Assembly (NCBI GenBank): GCA_032629725.1
Contig: JAFEVB010000005.1
Location: forward strand, 310,001-374,000
Length of the DNA: 64,000 bases
DNA from: Gremmenia infestans
Lineage: Eukaryota; Ascomycota; Leotiomycetes; Helotiales; Hamatocanthoscyphaceae
Direction of reading: 5' to 3'
The notes below the pieces were generated by a model. That model had not been told where the DNA came from. It ran no database searches and worked only from the letters and a program-made list of their open reading frames with translations. This document shows positions 12,065 to 24,180 of this stretch, piece after piece (positions within the stretch are counted from its first letter, which is position 1; every line of letters starts with the position of its first letter). The position numbers were made by a program, and so were the translations under genes.

Positions 12065-13265
12065 ATGGCTCCGGGAAAGGGTGCAAAAAGCGCCGTTGCC
12101 AGTGATTTCAACGATATCATCAACGCCGGTAAGACGACGCCGAATAGAATGCGCAAATGCTATATCAGTCGCTAATACTCCAGCAGATCGCCAACGCCGT
12201 AAGAATGAAGCTCTAGCCAAGGAAGTCTTTAGCAAGGGCCGCAGAGCCAGTGCGCCAGGGGCTGGTATAGGCAGTCGCAAGCCAAACGCGGTGCCATCAC
12301 TTGCGAGCAGAATTGGTGTCGCAAAGGTACGATGCTTGCAGTTTACATGAATTAAAAAAGACTCGCCTCTGATATCTCTTCAGCGAACCGTTTCCACCTC
12401 TACGAAGAATACCTTCAAGCCACAACCGAGAGCAAACCCTCGACCTGCTGGGAACGTCGATGCAGAATGGACCCACGATCTCCATTCCCTGAACAACTCT
12501 TCAGCCTCTGGTCCTCCTCGTGGTCCAAGAGCATCGCGCCCGAATCGCAAGGATCAGCTCTACTCCGCGATCAACAGCTCAGCTTCATCGCCTGCCCTCC
12601 ATAGCCAATTTAACATTATTGGGACTTCGAAGCCAGTTGGAGGAATGTCTATTCGGGGATTAGCAGGACCATATATAGTCATGATTAAAAATCTTGCACT
12701 TGGTACTACGGTGGCAGATATTGAAAGTGCGATTACACCAGTTGGGGGAGCCGTAGTGAGCTGCCAGCTGATCGCTGAGAGGCCGAAAGTCATTGCGGAA
12801 GTTGAATTTGAGAACAAGGAGGGTGCAGACAATGTTGTAGACACACTCAACAACCAAAATGTAATGCCAATGGGTTTCTGGAGTCTTCAAAGCTAACTTG
12901 TATCTTACCAGGCCGACGGAAACATCCTCCACGTCTATCATAAAATTGGCGGCGCCCCAACAGGTCCCAAGATCTCGAAGCAACTCGCCCCACTCGGCCC
13001 TCGAGCTGACGCAATCGCGGACGACACACGATCAGGCCATGCTAGCTCAGAACGATACACTCCAAGAGATCGCGAGCGCAGCAGGCGGGAAGATATAATG
13101 GATGGTTCATACGGCTTCGACGATCGAATGGATACCGATGATCAAGCTCGAGGAAGCCTATACAGCGACAACCTTATTGGAAACCGTGGACGAGGTCGTG
13201 CGAATAGCCGCGACAGAGGCCGTGGCGATAGGGGTCGTGGGAACGGAGGTCGTGGATACAGATGA
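12065..13265 (+). CDS. YRA1: Aly/REF mRNA export factor (Yra1/Mlo3)
   Basis: Adapter that loads nuclear mRNA onto the Mex67 export receptor through TREX. Exons 12065-12128, 12187-12326, 12384-12860 and 12912-13265 give 344 aa. The N-terminus SDFNDIINADRQRR is the short conserved UAP56/Mex67-binding box of REF proteins. One RRM spans about 160-240 (YIVMIKNLALGTTVADIESA; VIAEVEFENKEGADNVVDTL; then NILHVYHKIGG across the last intron). The C-terminus is an RGG tail (NRGRGRANSRDRGRGDRGRG) ending YR. The second exon follows a CAGCAG tandem acceptor (12181-12186), so an isoform with one extra residue is possible. Frame, domain order and tail all fit the family. Confidence 0.92.
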
Positions 13266-14354
13266 GAAAAAGACGCTTAAGAGCAATGATACTTTACCTC
13301 CCCCCCCCCAACCGAAGCGTATACCCTCCATGCGCCTTTTTGTAGGCCTTTTGGACCATTGCCCAAGTTCAGCCATGGAAGTCAGAAGACAAGCCATAGA
13401 TTCCCACTTGCATACGGAGGCGTTATGGATCTAGCCAACACGAGCGCTTGATTAAATATATTACTGTAAAAGTATACGAGGCTAGATTTTCGAATATTAT
13501 CTTGATCACAAACCATCTCTCCTACATTCATTAAAAGAACATAGCCAGAATTGGCTCTTCGGAAACTCTCTTGGGCAGTCGAAATAGTTTTTACGTCAAT
13601 CCATAAATAAAGCAGCAGGTGGCTTAGCTCGCTCTTGCAGTAATCGTTCATCCTCTAGGGAAGGAGCAGGTTGAATGTCTACCATCAAAAAGCACGAGAA
13701 AACAGAAAACTCTGCTTAGTCCGGAGAACCCAGAAGCCGAAAGTAAAACACACTTGATTGCAAAAGCAAAGGGGATGGGATGTAATGAAATCCTATTTCC
13801 ATCGAGCAATGTCGGATAGATCTTTTCCCCCAAAAAGTAGGTACCCCGAGGAGGAAAAAAGTGTTTCACTTGGACCGAGTGCACGAGCAATAGGAACGGC
13901 AGATCCAAGAACATCGGCAACGAGCCAGCATATCACATCTCGATTACTCCTTCGCATGCATGCAAGTCTGTCTGTAAAGTACATAGGCCAATAATAGCCC
14001 CTAGCATCGCACGTCCATCCATCGCCCTCTCCTTCCATACGACTTTGTTCATCAATCGTATGTGCTCGCTCGTGTATGAAAACTCTTGCCGTCCACTGAC
14101 TCCCACTTTACATTATCTACACTTTAGTTCAGTTCAGTTCTTTTTCTTTCGCTTCCGTTCCCGCCTTCCATTCATGGGTATCATCATACGATCCTCCTGA
14201 TAGAATTCCAATCCTAGCTCGAGCAATACATGTGCACGCGACCAATCTGATAGCACTTGCTCGGGTTAAATAGATAGGAAGGTAGCTTGGTAAGCATGTA
14301 GAAAGGTCGATCGCAATGCCTGTCAAAGTCTGAGTGTTGGTGAGACACTGTGTA
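13266..14354. other. Convergent intergenic spacer YRA1/YAK1
   Basis: 1.1 kb between two 3' ends, probably both 3' UTRs. It begins with a C-run near 13300. No supported gene seen. Confidence 0.55.
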
Positions 14355-17255
14355 TCAATGCCATTGGCTCTGTCCCATGAAACCTTCCTCGAGAGTGCGA
14401 TCTTCCAGATTGCGGATGAAGTCGCGGTTGCTTCTCGGACCGCCCTGACCACCTTGCGCGGCTCTGCTTCCTCGCCTCCGTGCGCTACCGGGGTTTCCAT
14501 CGGGAAGTCCGTCAGGAGGCGGTGGGTAGTATGCGGGACTGGGCTGGAGGCGGATGGGTTGGCTAGGATCGAGGTGGCTGGCGACTCTTTGAATAGTGAC
14601 AGGTATACCGCCCTGTTGCACTTCCATGGTAGTAGCTCTTTGGCGACCCGATCTAATGTTGGCCTGCTGGTACAGGCTCTGCTGAGGACCGGGTCCATAT
14701 TGAGCCTGCTGCATCTGAGCAGGTGGTTGTGGTTGTGGCATCATGCCCATTTGGTTATATGGTCCAGGTTGTTGGGAAGGATATGGTGGAGGGGCCCCTT
14801 GATGGTTGGCACTTGGAGAGTACATATTGTTGTACACTGGTGGCGCCTGAGGCTGAGCTGTCTGAGGGTACTGGCCATGCGGGACGCCACTCGCATATTG
14901 CTGCTGCTGTGCAATAGTGTGGGCCTGTACAGAGGCTGCCTGTGCGGCTGCAGCTGCTCGTTGCTTGCTCAAAGCTTCAGCTTGCTGCTGCTGTTGCGTT
15001 CCCGGAGCAGGTGATCGGTTCACGGAACTCGATTTGAGGTTCATCGGAGGTACGAAGGGTCCAGTGTATTTCTGTTGCGTGATAAATGGATGCAATTTTG
15101 CTTGTTGAGGTGACCACCGCTCCAATGGGTTGATGTTGAGCAGTCCGCGTACAAAATCAATAAATGCAACTCTGTTGTTCATTTCTGGGAAGCCGTTAGC
15201 CATAATACTTCATCACAAGATTAAGTAAAACTCACCTCGATCGATCTCGCTCTGCTTCATGTTCTTCCTTGGCATCGCATATGATCGAATAATATCGGGC
15301 AATTGTGTTGCCTGGAAATACTTCTTGCTAGGCTGCTCTTTCGTACCGTGCTCTCGAGAGTATTGCTCCATGCTCTTGAGGTGATAGGTCCGCCTACCGT
15401 AATCATCCACATCGTGTCTCTTCTCAAAGAACTCCCCGGATTGTTTGCCCATTTCAAGCATCCAATTGGGGGGGTTCCCAAGCATCTCCACTATGCGAGA
15501 AACTTGATTGTATTCCGAAGAACCTGGGAACAAGGGCAGACCCAGGAAAAGCTCGACGACGATACATCCCAATGACCACATATCGATAGCTGACGAGTAT
15601 GGTAGGCCAAGTAAGACCTCGGGAGATCTGTAAAATCTGGACTGGATATAGGTGTAGACTGTTTGCCGTTCATCGCAGGCTGATCCAAAATCAATGATCT
15701 TGATTATTGGGCTCTCGAGATTCTTCAGTAATATGTTCTCCGGCTTCAAATCACAATGGATCAGGCGAGCTTTGTTCAGCAAACTCAATCCGTTCAATAA
15801 CTGTTGCGCAAACACTCGCACAAGCGTTGTGCTTAGTCCACGAAACTGGTTTTGCTTGATGAGCTCATACAAATTGACACTCAGCAGCTCAAATACCAAG
15901 CAAAGATGCTGACGATGGATGAAAGTGTCCTTGAGTCGAAGAAGATGGTGGTCATCATTCTTATCGAGCTTTGTATTGAGCTGTAAAGATAGTCAGCGCT
16001 AGCCCAGACCGAAGATGGGCGTATTCACGTACCAAATCAAGTACCGAAACCTCCATCATGCTTTGGTTGAAGTATGCAGTCCTATTTTTGACAACTTTCA
16101 CTGCAACGACCTCCTGAGTCTTCAAGTTCTGGCACTTTACGACTTGGCCAAAAGTGCCCTGTCCAAGAACATCGAGGATAAGGTACCGGTTCCTGAAAAA
16201 TCGGTCAGTACTCCAAATTGCCGGGTTAAAAGACATGTTGACCTCGAGACATACTTATGACCAGTCTCTTCAGACCCGAGAATGTCATTCACAAAAAGTA
16301 TATAATCACTGTCTTCATTATCGACACCGTCATTCTTCACACCCTTGCTCGGTTTCGTTAGGACTCGGCGGGGATTTCGAGATGATTCGTATTTGAAGCT
16401 AGGGTTGCAAATGCGGTAGGTGGATGGTAAGTGGCTTGTGAGGGCTTGTAAAGGCTATAATTCAGATATCAGCTTCATTTCAGTCAAAAATAAATCCAGA
16501 GCCTTGCGTACACTAATAAAACCTCCTTCAGGGTTAGCTCTTCGGAAAGCTGGTTGAGCATTGACTTTGGGCTGCAAATCAGTCATATCTCGAACTTTTC
16601 TGAATTCGGGAACGGGTCCTCTTCCAGGAGGGCCTGCTGATTGTGGAACCGGTCGGCGGGGTGATTTGGGATCATTTCCAAACACAGCGTTCAGTTGGGC
16701 TGTCGCAGAAGATGGATAGCTCTCGTTGTTGGAAGAAAAAGGCGTAATCGGAGGTAGCTGCTGAGGTTGCTGGCGACTGTAATACGAGTTAGGTGATGTG
16801 TAGTTTCCAGATCGGGTGGGTGATTGTCGAGCCCCGTATTGGCCTTGTTGTTGCGCACCATAAGGCGAGCTTGGGGACAATGTCTCCATGGGGGAATATC
16901 TCTGAGCTGCAGCAGAGGGCTCTTGAGTAGATGTTCGACTGCCAGAAAGGTGCTGCTGGTGATGAGGTCGCATGGGGTACTTCATTCCACTATACGAATC
17001 TCCGGCATCCTGCATAGCCACATCCCCATTCCCGTCCCTCATTTGTGGGGTCGCAGTGGGGGAGGCCGCGACAGACTGAGAATGGGCGCCCATTCCACCT
17101 TGATACTGCTCGTACATGAATCCGGCCGGAGGTGGAGGTTGGGCTTGCGGATTGCCGTTGTAATCTCGCGACATCGGGGGCTGGTTCGGTGGGGGGTTGC
17201 TGTTGTATCTTCTCGAAGGACCGGCGGGGTCAGCGAAGTTCTGATACGGATCCAT
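14355..17255 (-). CDS. YAK1: Dual-specificity DYRK kinase Yak1
   Basis: Ser/Thr-Tyr kinase that restrains growth downstream of PKA/TOR in stress and glucose limitation. Exons 16512-17255, 16255-16454, 16033-16192, 15236-15980 and 14355-15184 give 892 aa. The N-terminal 300 residues are Pro/Gln/Ser-rich disorder. The kinase begins RYLILDVLGQGTFGQVV near 315, with VAVKVVKN lysine, LIHCDLKPEN loop near 445, IIDFGSAC, and the DYRK activation loop YTYIQSRFYRSPEV near 477, where the second Tyr is autophosphorylated. Insert RTYHLKSMEQYSREHG and the PPNWM loop are Yak1-like. The C-terminus is Gln/Pro-rich (QQQQQAEALSKQR) and ends MGQSQWH. All five exons join in phase with GT-AG introns. Divergent from RAD26. 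Confidence 0.95.
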
Positions 17256-17551
17256 TGTAAGACAGATCAGGCGTTGCTCAAAACTGGCGGTGGGTGGAAT
17301 TGAGATAGCTTCACAGGCAGAACAGGGCGGGACAGGTTGGGCTGAGTTGGGTGTCTACAAAGCCAAGAGGGTCGGCCGCGGAGTCAAGCAACCGCACAGT
17401 AAATGGAGAGCGCGTCGCAGGAAACAAAAGGCCTCTTTGAGAGAAGAGGATAGAGGCAGAAGATGCCCTGGAAGATGATGTTGCGTGTCAACCCAGCATT
17501 GCAGAACGGTGAACACAAGTTGACGTAGAGATGCGATGTAGGTTAGAGTGT

Positions 17552-17597
17552 TGGCTGGCTGGCTGGCTGGCTGGCTGGTGCTGTGCTGTGCTGTGCT
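17552..17597. repeat. Tandem microsatellites (GGCT)n and (TGTGC)n
   Basis: About six GGCT units at 17552-17577 run directly into three or four TGTGC units at 17578-17597, roughly 300 bp upstream of the YAK1 ATG. Confidence 0.85.
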
Positions 17598-17672
17598 GCT
17601 GGCTGCCGTGGAGAGCTGGTCCACCAACGAATTCGTTCTAGTCTTAGGTAAACTCTTAGCGTGGGATTGTAT

Positions 17673-17695
17673 GGTGAGGTGAGGTGAGGTGAGGT
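17673..17695. repeat. Microsatellite (GGTGA)n
   Basis: Four and a half GGTGA units upstream of YAK1. Confidence 0.85.
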
Positions 17696-18874
17696 AGCCG
17701 AGTCCAGTGATTATTGAACTTTGATATCGAGCGATTGCTTGTGAATTCAAAAATGTATATGACTGTGAATTATGCTAACCTCGAGTATGGTCTTTAAGAA
17801 TGGGAATAAGAGTCATGGTCCAAGTATATCTGTATATATGTCGATGGTTCCACGGTACAGTATGAAGTCGAAGTCTTTACCCAGGCGCCTTTAGTGTTAT
17901 TATTATGCGGGCCTCTATGTTTAGGGTTCATCACACATTAAATTAATTCGTGCATGACTCCCCTAGCTCGTTACGGGTTTTAGAAGCGCAGTAACTGTGG
18001 GTAGTAGGGCATCTTCATCTTGCCGTCTTGGGCACAAAAGATCAATGTATGATGTTTCTGAAATCGGTATCTGTAGCCTCAAAGGGAGATCATGCATGTC
18101 TGCCCGGTCCAATAATACAGCCCCATCGAGTTGTGTGACTGTTATCAAATAGTACAATTCAACAGGTAGGTAGGTATACAAGTCTCATAGAGGGTAGGCT
18201 TTGTTTGATTCTCTCAACTCTCTTCCGAGTACACTACCTACGTTAGGTACGCATATAAGCTGGGATCGCTCCTGTCCGTGTACAAAAAGTGAGACTATTG
18301 CTCTTCCAAGTGTCCGGCCGCCGTAAGACAAAGGCTTTATTTATACATAAACGCGACAAATGCCAAGTATTAGTAGTATAAATGTTACTTCAACCAGGCA
18401 AACCGTTTTCCTAGTTAAATGCTTCATTACAAGGAGATAAATGCCATCTCATCTTCACTTTCACGTGAATGAAAGAGGTAAGGCTGTGAGTACTTGGCAT
18501 CGTCCAATCAACGCCAGCGAGGCCCTTTACTCTACAGGGATCCAACTCGCATCTCGGAGCCTTCCCTTCCCTTCCCTTTCTCATGACGCATTCGCCGACA
18601 AGATAATTTACTGATTCTTCTTTAAATCCACCAAACAGCACAGGTTAGAGCACTCTCTTGGGAGGTGTCTGTTTAGTCTCATCTATCTCTACGAGGAAGT
18701 TAAAACCTCTCATCTTTCCTGTATTCACATTTGCCACATAATTTCACTTCTAGGTGCCACCCTCCACTTTCAACATCACAACCCCTCCAAACATCTCAAC
18801 ATCCATACTTTCCTTGAACCTCTTCTACATGAATCCACTCCTTCAGTAAACCTTCACGGAGTCTGCCGACTAGA

Positions 18875-21800
18875 ATGGACTCCGAAAGCCTGGATCCAGT
18901 GGCCTCTGAGTCCGAGGCAGGTCCTTCATCTTCAAGTCCAGCTACCATGAATTTACAGGCAGACGCAACCAGCACCGTGGCAGGAGCTTCAGGCGCTGTG
19001 TCTGACATTCCCCTCGAAGATAATGGCGGGGCTGCGAATCTGCTGGGGGAAGATGAAGCCAGTGCGCTCCAGGGTTTGACTGAGGATGTTCGGGATCAAG
19101 ATGATCTGGAAAGAGACATTACGAATCAGGCCAACCTGGTCATGATCGAGCAAGAAGACGAAAGGGATCAGAAACGAATCGACAAGGTCAAAGCCAACAT
19201 CGAGAAGCTTGAAGGCCAAAAGCACACCCAACAGCGCAAGCTAAATGCCTCCTCGAACAACCCTCTTATGCGCAACAGATGTGTGTCCGAAATCGCCCGT
19301 ATCAATGCAGATATTACAACTTTCAAGGAGGATATTGTGGACATACAGAGTCGCATAGATGCGAGGCACCAGCACGATGAGGTTACAGAGAGTCAAGCAG
19401 ATGCCGCTGGTGGTAATTATCGCATGCCAAACGAGACTCAGCGAGATTTCCTCATCCGGACCGGCAAAATCACACCATTTGCTCGGGCTGGTCCTGAAGG
19501 CTGGGCTGGTGGCGGTCTCACTGAAGTACTGATGAATGCAGAGGAAGATGCAACCGCAGATGGAGGCGACGAACCTATTGCTGAAGATGTGGAGCCCAGG
19601 TCTCACCAAAACCTTCGATTACCTGGATTTGCGGATACCCCCGAGAGTATTGGTAGTGCTCCTGAAGATGAGTTCTCTCTACGACCTCGAAAGAAGCGAA
19701 GACTCGAGAACAATTCAGCTTCAACGAGATCGAATACTCGTCAGGCTTCACCCGACGACGAGAGTGCTGATTTCGCGCCTGCGCTTTCAGACGATGATCT
19801 CGAGGATTTCATTGAGGAAGACGAGGATGATGAGCTTATGACTTCCCGAACTTCGAGGAAAAAGAAAGCCACGAAGTCCACAGCGGAAGAAAAAGTAGAC
19901 CTGGGTGCTATCGATGATGGTAATGAGCAGATGTATCAGGCAAGGCTATCTCGTTGGGTTGAGGCGAGAAGAGCAGCTCGACGTAGAAAGCTACAAGATA
20001 ACGAAGCTACCGAGGAGGAACTTGCTGCTGAAGAGGCTGGCGAGGACGAGTGGTTTAAACCTTGTCCAGATGAACCTGATCATCAATTCGAAAATGGTAT
20101 TAAACTTCCTGGGGATATCTACCCAGCGTTGTTTGACTATCAAAAAACCGGTGTTCAATGGCTTGGAGAACTCTACTCGCAGCAGGTTGGTGGAATTGTT
20201 GGTGATGAGATGGGTCTAGGAAAGACCATACAAATTATATCATTCCTGGCCGGACTCCATTACAGTAAGAAGCTAACGAAACCTATTATTGTCGTTGCTC
20301 CTGCCACGGTACTTCGGCAATGGGTCAATGAGTTCCATCGATGGTGGCCACCTCTGCGAGTCTCGATCCTTCACAGCTCTGGAAGTGGCATGCTGAATGT
20401 TGGCAGTGAGGGTCGGATGGAAGAAGTGGAAGAATTATACGGCTACAGCCAAAAGAAGCCAGCAAAATCATCAAAAGCGGCCAAGAACATTGTAGATCGA
20501 GTTGTAAAGCACGGACATGTCCTTGTTACTACATATGCTGGCCTGCAGACTTACTCCGATGTGCTCATTCCTGTTATTTGGGATTACGCTGTCCTTGATG
20601 AGGGACATAAGATTCGGAATCCAAACACAGCAATCACGATTTATTGCAAGGAGCTGAGAACTGCAAATAGAGTCATCCTTTCTGGTACTCCGATGCAGAA
20701 CAATCTCATCGAGCTCTGGTCTTTGTTCGACTTCGTCTTTCCTATGCGGCTTGGTACTCTTGTCAATTTCCGTCAGTCATTTGAAGTCCCAATCAGACTC
20801 GGTGGCTACGCCAATGCTACAAATCTGCAAGTTTTGACTGCGACTAAATGTGCCGAGACACTCAAGGCTGCTATCAGTCCATATCTCTTGCAGCGACTCA
20901 AGGTTGATGTGGCTTCCGATCTGCCGAAGAAGAGCGAGCAAGTCTTATTTTGCAAGCTCACGAAACCTCAGAGAGAAGCATATGAAATGTTTCTGGCCTC
21001 TGAAGAGATGAGCTCGATCATAAATCGTACACGCCAGTCGCTGTATGGAATTGATATTCTACGCAAAATCTGCAACCATCCAGATCTATTGGACAAGACA
21101 ACAAGAGGCAAACCTGGCTACAAGTGGGGCAATCCAAATAAATCTGGAAAGATGCAAGTCGTGAAGGCTCTATTGGAAACGTGGAAACGTTTCGGACATA
21201 AGACCTTGCTCTTTAGCCAAGGCGTTCAAATGCTCGACATCATTGAAGATTTCATCAGAGGTCTTGACGGCTTCAACTATCTCCGTATGGACGGTGGTAC
21301 AAACATCAAGGACAGACAAAGTCTTGTGGATTGCTTCAATAATGAGCCAGATCTTCACGTCTTCCTCCTTACTACAAAAGTTGGAGGTTTAGGAGTCAAC
21401 CTGACTGGTGCCAACAGAGTCATCATTTTCGATCCAGACTGGAATCCATCGACGGATGTGCAGGCTCGTGAGCGAGCGTGGAGACTAGGTCAAAAGAAAG
21501 AAGTCACCATTTACCGTTTGATGACTGCGGGTACAATCGAGGAAAAGATATACCATCGACAGATCTTCAAGCAATTCCTCACAAACAAGATCCTAAAAGA
21601 CCCAAAACAGCGTCAGACTTTTCAGATGAAGGACCTCTACGATCTATTCACTCTTGGAAGCAACGAGGATGGCACAACTGAGACTAGTGAAATGTTCAAA
21701 GGAACTGAAGTTCAATTCGATAAACCACCTGAACCCGCAGCTGCCGAAGACTACTCGGCATTAGGACAAGCAAGCGCTGCTTCTGCAGTACAGAACGATG

Positions 21801-22528
21801 TGGTAACCCAAGAAGTCACTCAACTCAGTCCAGGAGCAGAAGAGCAAGGCGATTCTGAAACCGAAATCCGCGGTCTTGCAGGTGTTGCAAATATCGAACA
21901 GTTTCGTGGTGACCCTTCAGAAAATAAGCCAACTTCTGACGAGGCTAGACTCATGGAGGGTCTCTTCGCACGCTCCGGCGTCCACAGCGCGCTTGAGCAC
22001 GACCAGATCATCAACGGCAAGAAGAAGATATCCGCTGATCGCAACATGCTAGAGCGCGAAGCCAAGAAAATAGCGGCTGAAGCAGCGGCCGAACTCCGTA
22101 AAGCTGGCGAAGCCGCCAGAGCGCAAGAACCCGGAACTGTGACATGGACTGGCGATTTCGGCTCTGCGGGAAGACCAGTGAACATCCGTAGAGGCGTGGG
22201 ACCTAGCTCGGCTGGTATTCTCGCAGGATTGGCAAGCCGACAAGGCATCTCGAATGCTGCGAGTGCGAGCAGTTCTCGATCTGGAACTCCTAGCGCCGGT
22301 GCTGGGCCTAAGGGAAAGGACTTCATGAAGTTGATCCAGACCTTTATCAGGAGACAAGGAGGTTCGGCGGCCAGTCAGGCACTTGTCAATCACTTCAATG
22401 CTATGTGCAGTAATCCTCAGCAGACGGCGGAATTCAAGCATATGCTTGGCGAGATTGCTAGGCTTGAGAAGGGTGGTGGTAATAGCAGGATGAGAGGTCG
22501 ATGGGTCTTGAAAGATGATTTTAAATGA
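18875..22528 (+). CDS. RAD26: Rad26/CSB SNF2-family repair ATPase
   Basis: DNA translocase of transcription-coupled nucleotide excision repair; recognises stalled RNA polymerase II. A single 1217-codon exon from ATG 18875. Acidic N-terminus with a conserved EDLERDITNQANLVM-type leucine-rich/coiled-coil segment (about 70-130), then a long acidic linker. SNF2 ATPase motifs: I DEMGLGKT near 443, Ia VVAPATVLRQW, II DEGH near 574, III LSGTPMQNN, IV LLFSQGVQML, V TKVGGLGVNLTGAN and VI ERAWRLGQ near 864. DEGHKIRNPN is typical of CSB/Rad26 rather than Snf2 or Chd. The C-terminal HNAMCS-like module (LVNHFNAMCS) close to the end matches the fungal family. It is the only large intron-free housekeeping gene here. 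Confidence 0.95.
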   Translation: MDSESLDPVASESEAGPSSSSPATMNLQADATSTVAGASGAVSDIPLEDNGGAANLLGEDEASALQGLTEDVRDQDDLERDITNQANLVMIEQEDERDQKRIDKVKANIEKLEGQKHTQQRKLNASSNNPLMRNRCVSEIARINADITTFKEDIVDIQSRIDARHQHDEVTESQADAAGGNYRMPNETQRDFLIRTGKITPFARAGPEGWAGGGLTEVLMNAEEDATADGGDEPIAEDVEPRSHQNLRLPGFADTPESIGSAPEDEFSLRPRKKRRLENNSASTRSNTRQASPDDESADFAPALSDDDLEDFIEEDEDDELMTSRTSRKKKATKSTAEEKVDLGAIDDGNEQMYQARLSRWVEARRAARRRKLQDNEATEEELAAEEAGEDEWFKPCPDEPDHQFENGIKLPGDIYPALFDYQKTGVQWLGELYSQQVGGIVGDEMGLGKTIQIISFLAGLHYSKKLTKPIIVVAPATVLRQWVNEFHRWWPPLRVSILHSSGSGMLNVGSEGRMEEVEELYGYSQKKPAKSSKAAKNIVDRVVKHGHVLVTTYAGLQTYSDVLIPVIWDYAVLDEGHKIRNPNTAITIYCKELRTANRVILSGTPMQNNLIELWSLFDFVFPMRLGTLVNFRQSFEVPIRLGGYANATNLQVLTATKCAETLKAAISPYLLQRLKVDVASDLPKKSEQVLFCKLTKPQREAYEMFLASEEMSSIINRTRQSLYGIDILRKICNHPDLLDKTTRGKPGYKWGNPNKSGKMQVVKALLETWKRFGHKTLLFSQGVQMLDIIEDFIRGLDGFNYLRMDGGTNIKDRQSLVDCFNNEPDLHVFLLTTKVGGLGVNLTGANRVIIFDPDWNPSTDVQARERAWRLGQKKEVTIYRLMTAGTIEEKIYHRQIFKQFLTNKILKDPKQRQTFQMKDLYDLFTLGSNEDGTTETSEMFKGTEVQFDKPPEPAAAEDYSALGQASAASAVQNDVVTQEVTQLSPGAEEQGDSETEIRGLAGVANIEQFRGDPSENKPTSDEARLMEGLFARSGVHSALEHDQIINGKKKISADRNMLEREAKKIAAEAAAELRKAGEAARAQEPGTVTWTGDFGSAGRPVNIRRGVGPSSAGILAGLASRQGISNAASASSSRSGTPSAGAGPKGKDFMKLIQTFIRRQGGSAASQALVNHFNAMCSNPQQTAEFKHMLGEIARLEKGGGNSRMRGRWVLKDDFK

Positions 22529-23009
22529 GGATGGACGGATTTATAGATGCATTCACGACGGCTCGAGGCACTGGGATACATAACGATGGTGTTCGAGGAT
22601 TACAAACTTATAAAGGCAGGTGGTTGTAAATTAGACTACCAGATATATAAAATAAATTCAATTGATTGATAGATCTTTCAAGACCAACTCCTTCCAGTTG
22701 GAGCGTGCCATAATAATATGTCAAGTGAAAGTTCCGAGATCTTTTAGCGCGCTTGGTTCGCCAAAATGCGCGCTAATTGGCCAGCGCCATCCGGCGAGTG
22801 TGAATGAACATCACGCACGGTTGCCTGCACCTGCCTCAGCACTTCACGCTCTCCTCATTCACATAAGTAACTCTACCCACCCACCCATCAAAAAACATTT
22901 CACTCCATACCCCTAAACTCACTTTTTGGTCTCCGGGCCCCTCACACCACTTACTACTCATCACCTACCTAACACCACACCCACAACAACACCAATCAAT
23001 ACGGCAACG
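22529..23009. other. Intergenic spacer and leader
   Basis: 481 bp between RAD26 and the next + strand gene. The first part is AT-rich 3' UTR-like; the second part is C-rich and pyrimidine-rich, fitting a promoter and leader. No gene seen. Confidence 0.5.
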
Positions 23010-24180
23010 ATGAATGTGGAGGCATTGGCCAAGACGAGCATGGCAGCTGTTCCGCTACAGCATAAATCGGCGAAGAAGAGGAGGAAGTGGGGGCGGGTGA
23101 AGCACTCGGTTGCTAAGAAAGTGAAGGCGCCGGGCTTTGATGCTTTTCAGGTAAGGAATGGGATTATTTAATTTGTTGGTCAGGTTTCGATCTGTGATGT
23201 CTTTTATACCTGGTGGGTAGTGGAAGAGTTCATGGAGAGTTTGTGGTAGCGACTTACTCGGTTGTTTACTCTTGCTTTCTACGGAGAGTAATTCACGGCA
23301 AGGAACTCTGAGATGCTACATAGTCAATCTTCTCACCAATTTTGCGAATTTGGGCTAATCATCTCAAGGTCACACAAGAAACACCAGAGGGTTATAAAGA
23401 GACAAAAATTGTTTCCCCCGAACATGGGATTCATGTATGTCAATTGACCTCTATCCTTCAGTAACTCCCAGCTAACAAAAAGAAAAGAGTCTAGAATGGG
23501 CCTTGGCAACTCCATCACAATCTTCTAGCTTCCTGAGACTCCCAAATGAAGTCAGGAATAGAATCTACGAGCTAGCCCTGCAGAACATATGCATCATCAC
23601 TCCATCTAAAAACGGCAAGAAGTTCTTGAGCACACGCCTCCGCTACCAAACGGACCCCCACCCAATCGCTATCTACCAGAACCTCTCCCTCGTCAGCCGC
23701 CAAATCTACATTGACATAGTTGGCGGAGCTCTCCTCTACAAATATGTCCCCTTCTCCTTCAAATCCCACTTGCTCATGAACTACTACCTCTCGGCCATCA
23801 ACCCCGCACACAAAGCTGCAATCCGCACCGTTGAAGTAGCCGTGAGCCTCACACGCCACAACCCCTGTATTCCAACCCACCTGTTCAAAGTGCTCGCCAC
23901 GCTGTCCAGCCTACAGTCTCTAAGAGTCATTCTCTACGTCGCAGACCTTCATTCTGCAGCCTTGTGTGAGCGGATTCTTGTCGATGGCTATTGGCACCGG
24001 ACGTTGAAGCAGCACATCATTGACAGGAACCTGAACGAGAAGCAGTGGGTGCGGTTGAGAGGTGGTCCGTTGGTGTCTATAGATGTGGATCTTGAGTGCG
24101 CGGGTACGATCTGGAAAGCAAATCCGAGAATGGTGGGCTTCAGGGAGTTTGTCAGAGGGGTTGTCGGGGTGGACCGTTAA
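23010..24180 (+). CDS. LRLPNE-type (2EXR-like) fungal protein with basic N-terminus
   Basis: Unknown function. Exons 23010-23150, 23369-23434 and 23488-24180 are all phase 0 and give 299 aa. Exon 1 ends at CAG|GTAAGG and encodes a lysine/arginine-rich leader (KSAKKRRKWGRVKHSVAKK) resembling a nuclear signal. Exon 2 is only 66 nt, bounded by CTCAAG and GTATGT, with GCTAAT upstream as branch point. Exon 3 carries FLRLPNEVRNRIYELAL, the hallmark of a large fungal family of F-box-like proteins, followed by LSLVSRQIYIDIVG and LATLSSLQSLRVIL. There is no ATG in the exon 3 frame before the domain, which supports the splice model. Alternative: exon 2 skipped, which also keeps frame. Confidence 0.68.

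Larger units (their letters stand above)
17256..18874. promoter_or_regulatory. Long divergent promoter region YAK1/RAD26
   Basis: 1.6 kb holding the YAK1 upstream region and the RAD26 leader. It contains three short tandem repeats (listed separately) and TAGGTAGGTA near 18165-18175. The 150 bp before RAD26 are CT-rich, as in fungal leaders. No supported ORF. Confidence 0.5.
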
